From Luscinia megarhynchos (Eukaryota > Chordata > Aves > Passeriformes > Turdidae): a stretch of DNA of 64,000 nucleotides. The stretch spans positions 77,069,405-77,133,404 of the forward strand of contig JAPFBE010000002.1 in the NCBI GenBank assembly GCA_034336665.1, written 5' to 3'. Below, piece after piece: positions 1-12,200 of the stretch. The notes under the pieces were generated by a model. That model ran no database searches. It was not told where the DNA came from and saw only the letters and a program-made list of their open reading frames with translations. Made by a program: the position numbers and the translations under genes. How positions within the stretch are numbered: the first letter of the stretch is position 1; every line of letters starts with the position of its first letter.

Positions 1-2420
1 GTGAACTCCCAGAGCTGGGAACCTTGGGGTGCTCTTCATCTGATGAACCATACCTAGCCACACACTCCTGTATGGGTGGCTGACCTAATGGTTTTCCAGG
101 CACACCAACACTCCTTCTGGGATTTTGTACATCTAGCCTTGCTGTCACTGGCACAGTTACCATATGTTAGAGAGGAGGACTTACTTTTTCATCATCAGAG
201 TCCAATTCCTAGGAACACCAAGCTGTAAAGACACTGGGTCCTCAATTGGGTCAGATTTCATGTGTGAGACACAAAGTGAAGGAAAAGGAAGGTGGCCTCT
301 TGCTTCCTGTTTCTGCTCATATAACAAGCCATGGCAACAAATATACTAAATCTGAATTTTCTGGTTTTACTTTATGACGAGGAAAAGTTATGAGGGAGCA
401 ACTACAGATGCAGCATTTGAGTTTCCAAACCAGAGGTGGGTTTGGGGTCTGCCTACAGAGCACCAGACCAGATGGTCAAACCATGACAAAACAACAGGTT
501 TTGAAAGCTGAAGAGGGACTCTGTACAATACTGACTCAGCCCTTGGGATACATACCAGTCAGCTCCTGCAGTGAAAAAAACAAAATGCCATAAAGCAGAT
601 CCATTCCCTTGGTCAAGTGCAAATAGTACTGTTCTTCTGCTGGAAAGGTTATATTTTGACTTAAGTATTACACAGAGTTTTTCCTGTCAGTTAGAGGCCA
701 CACACATAGATTGCAGAATCATGGAGTTGTTTAGTAACTCAATTAGACACTTTGGCAGCTTGCATTTCCTCAGTAAAAAGGAAGTTTGGCTGTTTATCTA
801 TCTCAGCATCGATGGCTCTTGTTGCAATCACAATCCACTGCACAGTAAGTGGAAGGTAGCTCGTGCTGCCAGTTTTCATTTGTTTGTTTTTCCCAGATTA
901 AAGTGCAAAATCATTACACACTGGCTGACCATTTCACATGAGCAAAGATGCTGGTAAAGTAGCTGGTTTCTAAATAAAAGTTTAATGATTTGACACACAA
1001 AAAACCCCAAGTTTTTTTAGGTTTTATCTTCAGACACACACAGAACAACTTTTATTTCTGGTAGTAGATGGTGAGCAGCACAGGTCTGTGGCTGCAGAGG
1101 GGAGCATGTCACTGAGTGCTGACCTTGCTCACCTCACCTGGGCAGGTCACAAAGCCACCATCCTCCCAGTAAGGCAGTACCTGTACTGCCACACCACAGG
1201 GCACCACACAGCTGCACTCCCCTCTCCTCACATCTTCTTGCTCAGAGACAGAGGGAGGTCATTGAATGAATATGGAACCTAGTAAAATTCAGAGCTCTGG
1301 TTCTGCTTCTGGTGTTAATACTGAGATATGGCTTCAGGTAATTTTAAAGCAGTACAAAAACTATAATCATCAGAAAGTTTCACATATACTCACAACTTTC
1401 TCATATAATAAAAGTCCTATGAGACATTTTTGATTCTTATGTTTTAATTTTTACTCTAAAAATATCAAGATGGCACAACTTCTTTTCTTACAGTTTTGAA
1501 GGAAGATTTCTCTAGACAAACAAAATATTCTTAGTGAATGTTAAGGCTAATCAAAAAGGAAAGATAATGGCTCTTCATCAAAAGTCTTTTTATTTCAAGA
1601 TGGAAATTAGTCCAAAAAGCTAAATATGTAAATTTTTAATGTTGTTTTTATTAAAGTTAACAAAAATGAGCCCCTCTATAGTCTAAATAAACCTGTTTTT
1701 TTCCACTCACCCTCCTGGCTCTTGAGACAACCTTTGGAATGTTTTCTTCTTTCCTCTCTATGGAAAAAATATATTCCCATACTTCCATCATAAAAATCAG
1801 ATTAAATAAAAGCCTTTCAGTATTATTGAAAAGCAAGAATAGCCTGAGATGATCTTTCCAGCTCTTTTTAAAGCCATCTTTATGAATTAAGATAAAAATT
1901 GCTCACCCTGTGAAATGCCTTGTCTTTCCAATTGGACAGTTCTCTCTTCCATCTCTGAGTTTTTCCTCTGAAATGTGGAAAGGGAGGTGAGAGAAGCAGA
2001 AACTTTTAAGCCTCAAAGTGAGGCTTTTTGTCCATGAAGGTGTTTTTAAACAAAAACTTCACTGTAATAATATTTTAAGAAGCATGATATCATATATAAT
2101 AATCAATAACTGCAGTATGTAATGTATAACACTGTTGTAATATATGATGTATAACTGCAATGCCATCTGCTCGTGGTGTGTGCTGGGAGCACGGAGTCAA
2201 AGCTGCTCGATGTCCATGCAATCACTTCTGGGCACGGGTGTGCAGCAGCACGGAGGGGGCTCCTCTCAGAGCTGCTTCCCTTCTCCCTCTCCCGGGACCT
2301 TCTTCCTCTCCTGCCCTCACCCTGCGGGCACATCCCATCCACCCCACAGCTCCCCGCTGATTTCCTTCAGGAGCAGCAGCTCTGCAGCCCCTGATTTTTG
2401 GCCAGGCCACTTGTAGGGAT
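1..2420. other. Intergenic region upstream of NECAB1
   Basis: No exon, RNA gene or recognisable mobile element was identified here. The sequence is AT-rich to about 2150 and then becomes more GC-rich towards the pentanucleotide array. The small open frames have no recognisable domain and no consistent splice context. In mammals the upstream neighbour of NECAB1 is TMEM64, but nothing resembling its coding sequence was seen, so its bird counterpart must lie outside the window. Confidence is for the absence of obvious coding sequence; distal enhancers cannot be judged by eye. Confidence 0.6.
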
Positions 2421-2840
2421 CTATTCTATTCTATTCTATTCTATTCTATTCTATTCTATTCTATTCTATTCTATTCTATTCTATTCTATTCTATTCTATT
2501 CTATTCTATTCTATTCTATTCTATTCTATTCTATTCTATTCTATTCTATTCTATTCTATTCTATTCTATTCTATTCTATTCTATTCTATTCTATTCTATT
2601 CTATTCTATTCTATTCTATTCTATTCTATTCTATTCTATTCTATTCTATTCTATTCTATTCTATTCTATTCTATTCTATTCTATTCTATTCTATTCTATT
2701 CTATTCTATTCTATTCTATTCTATTCTATTCTATTCTATTCTATTCTATTCTATTCTATTCTATTCTATTCTATTCTATTCTATTCTATTCTATTCTATT
2801 CTATTCTATTCTATTCTATTCTATTCTATTCTATTCTATT
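2421..2840. repeat. (CTATT)84 = (ATTCT)n pentanucleotide microsatellite
   Basis: This is 420 bp of uninterrupted CTATT, exactly 84 units by direct count, with no substitution visible. It begins after GGGAT and ends where the GC-rich promoter starts, 374 bp before the NECAB1 start codon. All frames read through it because a 5-base unit has a 15-base codon period, so the apparent 191-residue ORF (SILFY repeats) is an artefact. As a cyclic permutation, the unit is ATTCT, the same as the human SCA10 repeat, which is known to unpair easily under supercoiling. An effect on NECAB1 is inference only. Confidence 0.98.
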
Positions 2841-3214
2841 CTCCCGAGCGCTTTTGCAGAGCGGAGTGTTGGCGGTCCCCGCCCCATCGCCGCTCCTCAC
2901 TGCCGAGACTTCACCTGCGGGCTGGCGGCTCGTGGCTTCCTTGAGAAAGATCTCCCAAAAGCGGCTGTGCTGAAGGGGAAGGCGGCCAAAACGACGGTGA
3001 ACCCAAGACCCCGGGCTCTTTCATGGAGAGAAGGGGAGTGTCGGCAGGGCGCGCCTGAAGGATGCAGCAGGGCGCGCTCCTCCCGCAGCGCACGGGGAGC
3101 AGCAGCTGCGGCCGCCTCTGCCCGGCCCTGCCCGGCCCTGCTCGGCCCTTCCCGGCCCTGCCCGGCCCTGCCCCAGGGACCCCGGGCCCGGCCCCGGGCA
3201 GGCTCTGCGGGAGG
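2841..3214 (+). promoter_or_regulatory. NECAB1: NECAB1 CpG-rich promoter and 5' UTR
   Basis: Base composition changes abruptly from the AT-rich array to GC- and CpG-rich sequence, which continues through exon 1. An Sp1-type GC box (CCCCGCCCC, 2877-2885) is visible and there is no clear TATA box in front of the gene, as expected for a CpG-island promoter of a neuronal gene. Five decamers related to CCCGGCCCTG lie at 3121-3170. The transcription start cannot be placed from sequence alone. The ATG at 3215 has A at -3 and G at +4, a strong Kozak context. Confidence 0.7.
3121..3170 (+). repeat. Five tandem GC decamers in the 5' UTR/promoter
   Basis: There are five aligned 10-base units. Units 1, 2, 4 and 5 are identical (CCCGGCCCTG) and unit 3 differs at two positions (CTCGGCCCTT). 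They end 44 bases before the start codon. If transcribed they would add strong GC structure to the leader. The run may vary in copy number between individuals. Confidence 0.9.
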
Positions 3215-3256
3215 ATGGCGGCGGATCGGGGAGCGGGGCTGCGCATCTTCCGCGAT
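3215..3256 (+). CDS. NECAB1: NECAB1 exon 1 (coding part)
   Basis: Encodes residues 1-14, ending G-L-R-I-F-R-D, which aligns with the human G-M-S-I-F-L-D just before the first EF-hand. The donor GTGAGT follows at 3257 in phase 0. The start was chosen because it is in frame, has a strong Kozak context and lies in the CpG island. The human N-terminus is about 19 residues longer and Ser-rich; that extension is absent. An upstream in-frame start or an alternative first exon cannot be excluded. Confidence 0.88.
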
Positions 3257-6200
3257 GTGAGTGAGCACGGCACCGCGGCACGGAGCCATCCTGCCGCTCC
3301 TGCGAGCGCTCGGGGAGGGGGCACCTGGTTGCTTATGTGCTGCCTTTTTCTCTTGTCTTTTTTTTTCTCTCCCTACTTCCCGCCTTACCCTTTTTTTTTT
3401 TTTTTTTTTTTTTTTTTCCCTTGGGCTGTTATCTCTCCTCCGTCTGTGGAAGGGGGTAAAGCCCAGTGAGACTGTGGATCTTCCCCCATGCCCTTTCCCT
3501 TTCCCTTTCCCTTTTCCCTTTCCCCTTCCCCGTCCCCTTATCCCTTTCCCTTTCCCTTTCCCCTTCCCTTTCCTCTTCCCCTTCCTCTTCTCCTTTCCCT
3601 TTCCCCTTCCTCTTCTCCTTTCCCTTTCCCTTTCCCTTTCCCTTTCCCTTTCCTTTCCCTTTCCCTTTCCCTTTCCCTTTCCCTTTCCCTTTCCCTTTCC
3701 CTTTCCCTTTCTCTTCTCCTTTCTCTTTCCCTTATCTTTTCTTTTTCCCTTCCCCTTTTGCTTCTAATGGCTGCATGTGTGAGGAGAGCAGGTTTGTGTT
3801 TGGGGTTGGCTTGGAGAGGTTCTGTGTGAAAATACTCTCCTTTCCAAATAAGTTGCTTCAAATTTTATTGTTTTTGTTGGGACAGGGGAAGGGGGGCACT
3901 TTTCACTAGAGTTTCTCACCCTATAAAAGGTTGTTGGTTTTTTTCACTAACCATGCAGGTTCTTCCCATCCCTTTAGACCCTGCTGAACTTGAGGTGCCC
4001 AAGGCCAATGTGCAGAAAATGCTGAGCCCCTCATTCCTTTGAGGGTGAGCCCAGGAAGGTGTCCTGATGTGCCTCTAGCCACACAACCCCCAAGAGGGGC
4101 TGTGCTAGACTGTCACCAAGGGCTCAGCATCTTGCAAGGTGCAGCTGTAAAGGTTTTTTTGTCTAAATTTGTGCAGCACAGAGCATTTCTTTGTTCCAAG
4201 GTAAATCCTGGCAAAAAGGCAAACTCCCACCCAAAGATCTTCAAAGTATCCCCTCACCTTGGTGAGACCTACAAATCTTGAGACCAGCTCTGATCCACTT
4301 CAGACCAGCTCTTGTATTGGCATTATTCCACAATATCAGCTGAAAATTACATGTTCTATATTAAAGACTCTTTGTCTAGATGTTTTCTTTAACACACCCA
4401 CTTCAACTTCCCCAACCTTTCCCTAAATTATTTCAAGCAATCCTCATCTGCTCATCTCCTGATCTCTCTAGCCTCCACAGGAAATTGTTTAAATAAGACT
4501 TTTTATTGATTTTTATTATTTCAATTCAAGTATATTGAAAATGCAGATATTTTTTAAGAGATATCACTTGTAAAATAAATGGGGGAATTACAGTCACATA
4601 TCACAAAAGCAGAAGAGAAATCTAAGTTGCCAGGAAATAGTTAAAAAACATTAAATGGAGACAACTCTCCAATTTAACTCAGCACACTGGGTTAGATATG
4701 CACATGGTCAGACAATCTGATAAACTGAAAACTTTTGATTTCACTAAAGAAAAGATAATTTAAAAATAAAATTATTTGTTTCATTTTTAGTATTTTCTTA
4801 AATCAGTATCAGGTTCATATTTATAGGAAAGCAGATACCTTTCACAAATTTCTGAATAGGAGGGAGGAAGGCTGTTTCTGTGATTTTTCTCTTATATCTG
4901 GAGGAAAACCTAAAATCCAAACCATGCCTGCTTCAAAGAAGGAACTGGACTCTGGGGGCCCTTCCTGCTGTGAGAGTACATTAATGTCAGATATATTTTA
5001 GATATTTGGGGGTGTGTAGGTGTGTGATTACTCCTCAGTGAAGTACCCCACCTACATAAACACATTTAAATTATACCAGGCAGCAAGAGGGTTTGTTGTA
5101 AGGCTGCACAGAAAGGGCAGGCACTGAGGTCCTGATGCCACTGGGGAACAGAATTATAAAGTCATAAAATGGTGTGGGTTGGGAAGAACCTTAAAAATCA
5201 TCCAGTTCTAAACCCCCTGCCATTGGCAGGGACATATTCCACTAGACCAGGTTGCTCAGAGCTTCATCCAGTGTGGCCTCTGACACTGCCATCCACAACC
5301 TCCCTGGGCCACCTGGACCAGTGCCTCAGCACCCATACAGGAAAGGTTTTTAAAGGTTTTTATCTAACATCTGTTCTAAACCTATTCTCTTTCAGTTTGA
5401 AGCCATTCCCCATTGTCCTGTCACTAAATGCTCTCATAAATAATCTCTCTCCAGAGAGAGAGACCTAATGAGAGTCATATATGATTATTAAAGCAACCTC
5501 CTCCCTGGTCTTATGTCAAACCCCCTCTCAAGTGTCTAAAGGATTTTAATATTTCCTTAAGGTTGGGGGTGGGGGGTTAATGAATTAAAACAAATTAATA
5601 TAGACTTTAAATAATAATTATAAAATAATAAATATATAAAATAATTGATTTTAAAGCAATTTTTAAAATCACTTTTGCAGAAACTTTTGCCACTCTTGCC
5701 CCATGGTTATGGGACATTTCTATTTAATTCAAACTCCACTGCTACATCCCTTCAAAAAGCAAATTCTTGTACTGAAAATTGAGTGTATGATTTATTTGGA
5801 TAAATAGGGAGGGAAAATGTAATCTTACTAAGTATATTTCATATTTTATGTGCTGTACATTTGGTCCAATGCAAAGTTCAGCTTAGAAACCATCTATGAA
5901 GTCCTGGATGTTGGTCAAAACTCTGTTGGTTCCCTGCCAATGCCACCTTGCACAAAACGTTTATGAAGGTGCTCAGCAGAGCTTGGCACTTGGATCAATC
6001 TTGCCTGGTTTCACTTCTAGCAGCAGAGCAGTCATGGCATATGCTGGAGAAGCTGTTTAAATGCTACTAATGTTTTAATAAAGCAGAGAATGTTTCCATT
6101 GCTGTCAGCTCTCAAAAATATACATGCCCATTTTGAAACACTTCACTGATATTCACAGCAGCAATAGAAACTACATTTGGAATATTTGCTCTCTTCCCTT

Positions 6201-9200
6201 GCCTACACTTGTTGCAGCATTTCCTGGATGCCTCCCCATTGCAGTTCAGGCCTGTGACACCGAGTCTGATCCCTTCATGTCACCCAGCTCCTCTCCTGAC
6301 TTATCCCTTTGCTTCCTGCACCCACACAAACCACGAGTCTTTCTGACCAGCTCAGATGCTCAGCACATCCCCCCAGCCACCATTCTTGCTCTGTTCTTTA
6401 AGCCACCTCTCTCAAACCTGAATCCAGGATCATGGTAGCCATATGGTGTCAGGTTTTGTGCCTGAACATCATCCTTGTAATCCATAAACAAACTAGAAAA
6501 TAAAGCTGGTTCTTGTTACTGTCTTGGTTTTTAGTGCACACAGCAAAGGAGGAGTTAAAAAAAGCAATACTGAGGGAAGGGTGGAGACACATTAAGAACT
6601 TTAAAATTCTATGCAGCTTTGTGAAAACGGGATGTAGACCCCAAACTATAAATATGTACTAAAAAGAACATTGTTTGTTATTAACCAATACAAAAGAAAA
6701 AAAATGACTGTTTTCTTTCTGTCTCTCTTTTTGTTTAGATATTGAGAAGAGCAGACAAGAACGGTAAGATTGCTCGCATGTCTTGCCTCCTTCCTTTGGA
6801 GAAAAGAATCCATCATTAATTCAGTGTTTTAAGTCATGTTTTAAACATCCTAACAGAAAAACCAGACATCCCTCATGTCATTTTATGTTTCTTGCAGATT
6901 CAGTGCCATGTATTATGTTGTACTCTGATCTTCCCTTTATTAAGGACAGTTCTTATGCTTTCACAATTTGACTTTTTTGTTTGATTTGCACTTTGGGTGC
7001 ATGTGGGTGTTTTCCAGTGAGAGTGACTCAAGAAGGTTTGAAATACTTGTTAGTAGCTCCATCTTACTACTTTTTAAAAACACTATAGGCTACATGCAGA
7101 AATCAGACTTGTTTTTGTATTTGTTTAGTGTGTCAGTAGGAAGAATAAACTCTTGAATCCAAGTCACATATTTATAGCACAGAAGTCATAAGTTTTTTTA
7201 GTAACAAGGGAAACATTGAACAATGTCAAACCCGCAGATCAGAAAGGTTTAACCCTGACAAGTAATTCCCAGTCCAGTCAATCCTCAGAAAACAGATACT
7301 GTGTGCATTTAATAAAGAGAAGGTAAATGGATACCATTGAGAAAATCAGTGATAATAACTTACAAGGAGGAACTCCTGGACAGCAAGTGGCTGCTGGACA
7401 GTTTGGTGGTGTATCTGAGCATGTTGAATAACTGTTTACTGTTGCTGAGAGAAATCTCACCTCCACAGCCCACTTCTGGTGCTATTCCCTCTCCAGCTCA
7501 CGTGCAGCAACAGGCATTTCCCACAAGACCATGGCAGGCTCCTTCAGAGAGCTCATGAGCCACAGAATCCATCACTGTGAGAGTTTTTGGGTTGTGTTTC
7601 CTTTGTTATCTCCCTCAGTCAGCTTGCCAGTGGTTTGCATGGGCAGTGATGGTGCGAGTTGAATTCCTGGGTGAGGGCTGGCATGGGGAGGACTCCAGCA
7701 CCTGCAGTGCTGCATCTCTAGCTTAGTCACCTGCTGACCACAGCAAAGCTCTGCTGGCATCCCCCTCAGACCCCCTCATGGTGTTTGGGATAATGTGTGT
7801 GTATCTGCCCTGAAGATGGATGAGGGTCAGAGTGGTGCTTTTTGGCTATAGGAGAGCAGTGAAAAGGATAATGCAGCATAGTTCCTTGTGTGATGGAGAA
7901 GCAAAAGAGAGAGCTTTATTCAAAGAAACACTACACTTATATAAGGTAGTGCGTGCAAAACAGAATAGAAAAGAGTCATTGGTCCAAGAAGGCAACACCT
8001 CTTTGAAGACATGCTTTCTGCAAAACATCACGTAGAACATGTACAGCTCTGTGATCAACAACAGGTGTTGATCATTCTTTTAATTTATTGCCCTTGAGTA
8101 GGCTGAAAAACCCCAGGCTTCAAGTTGCTTTTTCCCTGGTTCCCAGAAGTATCCAAAGACATCAGAGCACATGATACAGAGCAGAATTCATCACTCCCCT
8201 GGAGTCCAAAAGAGACCCTAGAGCTTTGTGTGCCTGCCCTGCACTTGGGCTCAGGCTGTCCCAGCCCTGGTGGATCCACAGCACTTTGGTAGTCAGGAGT
8301 ACTTCAGTCCCCATTTGGGTTTCCCCACAGCTCATTCCTATACATTGCAATGAAAACAGGGGGAACAGCTCCCAATATTGGTGACAAACTTGCTTATTCC
8401 AGAATGATACAAGACTGAATCAGCCCCAGAGACCTTGGTATACAGTTTCTTTACAAAATATTATTGGCAGAAAAGTGGCTAAGTTCATTCACTTCAGTTC
8501 TATTAATTTAAGTCCATGAACTTAAAATTATTTCAGCTTTTAGGTCTTGACTGTGTTCACTCAACCATCCATTGCCCATGGGACTTCCACTTTGCTAATC
8601 TAGCAATGCACAGGCTTGTGCCACATTGGTAGGGAGATGTGTTTCAGGGCTGTAAAGTTAAGTACATTTTCAGAAAGGTTATTGGATATGTCACCACTTA
8701 CTGAGAATGTTTACACTGTTGTCACCATAAATTATTAGGTTTGGTTAATGACTGATCTACTTGCACTTCCAGTGTCACCTCTCTGTGCTACAGGAAACCA
8801 GCTAAGGGCTTTCAGTAACAAATACTCCATTACTGTCCATGACAGAGCCCTGTTAAATTCTCCCATATACTTTTAATAGAACCTTTCTCTGCTCTATTTA
8901 ATTCACTTTGTGAGATTAAAATACCTTCAGAGAAAATATCACAAAAACTTTATTAGATTCATGCTAGAGAGCAAGGAAAAAATATATCCCAAAAAAGTGG
9001 ATCAAGCTGATAAATAGGAGTATTGTATAAGCATTTTTACTATGAATTTGTAGACTGTGGGACTTCAGGTAAGCCTTCCACAGCAAGGAAAAGACAAATA
9101 TTCTTGCAAATGCAATATAAAATGAGAGCTAAAAAGAGCAAAGAAATTCTGCTGAACTGCTGGTACTCAAAAATGCTACAATAATTTATGGTGTCTGTGT

Positions 9201-12200
9201 TAAATTAAGAAAGTCCTTTAGCAAACAGCCATGTGAATGAAGTCATACAAATGGCTTCTTTCTTTGCCAGCCCAGGTACATATATCATTCTGTTACTGTC
9301 CTGTTTCTGGTATTATCAGCTTCGCAGAGATTCCATGAGAGGATCACCTTCATAAATTCTGTCTGTAGTTCTTACTTCATGGTTGTGCAGCTCTGCTTTT
9401 TGTGGAGTCTACCCATACACCTCCCATAAATGAAAAGGTCATATGATTTTTTAAAGGGAGAACAAGGCATAGGGAAGGAGTTTTTAAGAACAATATGGTT
9501 CATAATATTGACAAAAGCAAAAGAAAATCTTGAGGGGAAAAAAGCATTTTCATAAAGGTGAGATGCTGCACATTGACCTTTTTGGAAAGGGAGAAGTTTC
9601 AGGTCTGTGTGTCAAAATGAAATTTTGGTCAGGTTTGCTTTATAGAACTCCATGTGCTCAAAGGAAGGCATGTGGATTTCACACAGAACTAATATTTTTA
9701 AAAAAATCCAGCTACAAGGAAAAATCTTCATTTGTTTAATTTCTTTGCTGTTTAAAACAAAATCAAATTCATTAATTTCCTCTCAAAAAGTTCTTGTCCC
9801 TAACCTGCAAGGCAGGGGAGAGAAGAAAAATGGGGAACTGGAACTGCCAAATCCAAATAAAAATTAATAAAAATTTACTTTCCTCATCTCCCAAGCAACA
9901 GTGGCTGCCTCACATATGTGTGACTGCAGCACCTGTGTGTGCTGGTCTGCATGAGGTGTCTCTGTTATGCCCTGATATGCCAGGAGGGACGTGGGCACCC
10001 CACTAGCCTTGCAGCCACCTGCAGTCAAGTGAAATGATATCAGTTGTTGGTGATGTCACCCAGGGGCCTCTTCTGACCATGCAGCTGTGACATGTGCCCA
10101 ATTAGAATTGCCTCCTCTTAGCACAGGAATGGAATTTCAAATACAGACTTCATTGCAGAAATCCAATCACAAACAGACTGTCAAAATAGACGGGAAAAAA
10201 AAAAGGGTAATAATCTACTGAGAGTGCAAACCTTGAGCCTGCAAGAGCAAGTTTTCCTCCAGCATGAGGGAAGGTATCTCAACACTGATGGTTCAGCACA
10301 GACCGAAGACAAGGAACACCACAAAATAACTGGAGAAATGTGCCACACTTCACTGGCATCGTGGTAGAGATCATTTCCCATCCCTCTAGGGAGGAGGACC
10401 ACTGCCTTTGCCTTTTACCAGAGCCTGTCTATCACCTCCAGCCCTGGATCTCCTCTCCTGCTCTGGAAACATGGCATGCTCTGGCATTTGAGATTTTCCT
10501 TGGCATTTTTTAGTGTCCATCCAGTCAAACCTGGAGGCAGAGACTCCTGGCCCTGTCCCCCAGGAGGAGGAGCTCTCAGCTGTCCCTCCACAAAATTCGA
10601 ATTAGTGTTTGATTATGGCCTTCTTCCAAACCTAACAGCTCCTGCCCCTAAGCCCTAAGGAGGGCAACTCTAATATGACAGGTTTGGAAGATATGGTTTG
10701 CATATAGATGCTTTCATTGATTTGCAAATACAAATCAGCTGCTTTGAAAAAGCACTGAGTAAAACATATACCTCAAACATTCTTAAAGCTCCTAAGAGGA
10801 AGGTAACATCATTGCTAATATCTGGTACAGAAGCAGACATTTTTGTAAAAACCCAAAAAGACTGAACCATAAGGAACACTGTAAACAGTATGCTTCAGGC
10901 AGTCAGGAATGACTGCAAACAAATGAGGGAAAATTTTAAAAACTGGCTAAACACAGAAGACTAAAGCTCCATAGACTGACAAACCTGAATGTCAAACAAC
11001 CAGCAGACTTGCAACAGAATCTTATTAATGTCAGAATAACTGCATTTATGTCAGGTTTAATATTTTTCTTCTGAAATTTCAAACAAGCACTCACTGAAAG
11101 CTTTTTTTCCCCACTAAAATATATATATATTTTTAAATGTATTTGAACAAGGGTCTGTAAAATGAAAAATAATCAGATGAGACTAATCTTTGCATTCTGT
11201 CATATGCTTTCATTCAGTACCCCTGATGTCCATGATATAGACAGGGACACCAGGATTTTAAATGTATAAAATACTATGATAATACACTCAGTGTGTTGAT
11301 TACAATAATCTGGGGATTTCAGCCCAGCTCTAAAACTGTACAGACATTGGCCCAATAAAAACTGTGAGTCATAAAAGATTCCTTAAAATAAGGCAAGTGT
11401 AGCAGTAGCACCCTGTCCCTTTCACTGGTGTCAGTGACCAAATGGATCAATTCACAGATCACAGGCTTTTGAGTGACCCAACAAGATTTTCAGAAAATAA
11501 CCAAAACTCCTCTGAACTGCGCCTGTATGATCATCAGGAGGAAATCTTGCAATACTCCAGAGTCAGTTTTGCAGAGGTCAGAATAGGTGTTTTCCTATTC
11601 ATTATTAATTGGCAGTGCCATTGCAGAATAAACACTGACTTAGGAGGTGAGTCCTCTACCCTCTGTGCTGGCTCGTGTGTGTAGGTGAGCTCTGACAGGT
11701 TGAAAGCTTCCTCACTGCAGCAGTCCTCACACTGTGACTTCCCACTGGCTCTAGCTTGTTTATCAGAGTGCTAGTTTCATACTGTGCCAGAGGATTAAGG
11801 GAATATGACTCTGAGAGGCAGGAAAGCACCTTGGGAAAGGGATCTCTTGAATATTTCCTGAAGAGAACTGTTGTTGGCCTGCAGGCTCTCCAAGATTGCC
11901 ACTTAGCGGGTTAAACTTTTTTCTGAGAAAAATTTTTGAGTTATACCAAAGCAAAGAACGCCAGTCCTTGATTTCAGCATTTTTATCTAGGCCAGTATCT
12001 CCTAAGCTTTGGGTCTGAATGGCCCAAAGTGGCCATGTTTGTGCTACAGATTTAGTGAATTACTTTGCAGAGCACGTTTCCTAAACAGAAGCCAGAGGAC
12101 AGAAATTCTCTGCATTGTAACATCCCTGATTTAAGCTTCCCAGTTACTCAGTAGATACATCAGTAAGGCAAACCACTGCAGTAGATCCCATGAACTCTCC

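Larger units (their letters stand above)
3257..6738 (+). other. NECAB1 intron 1
   Basis: Holds a 27-base poly(T) at 3391-3417, a long polypyrimidine tract (about 3480-3757) and an antisense CR1 fragment at about 5158-5460. The rest is AT-rich sequence with no exon seen. The acceptor is TTTGTTTAG ending at 6738. Confidence 0.85.

Noticed and set aside
2398..2973. 191-residue open frame with SILFY repeats
   Set aside because: It is the translation of the (CTATT)84 array; a pure 5-base repeat without stop codons stays open in every frame.
3261..3909. Several open frames rich in Pro-Phe, Leu-Ser or Arg-Glu repeats
   Set aside because: They come from the polypyrimidine tract read in different frames and strands, inside intron 1.
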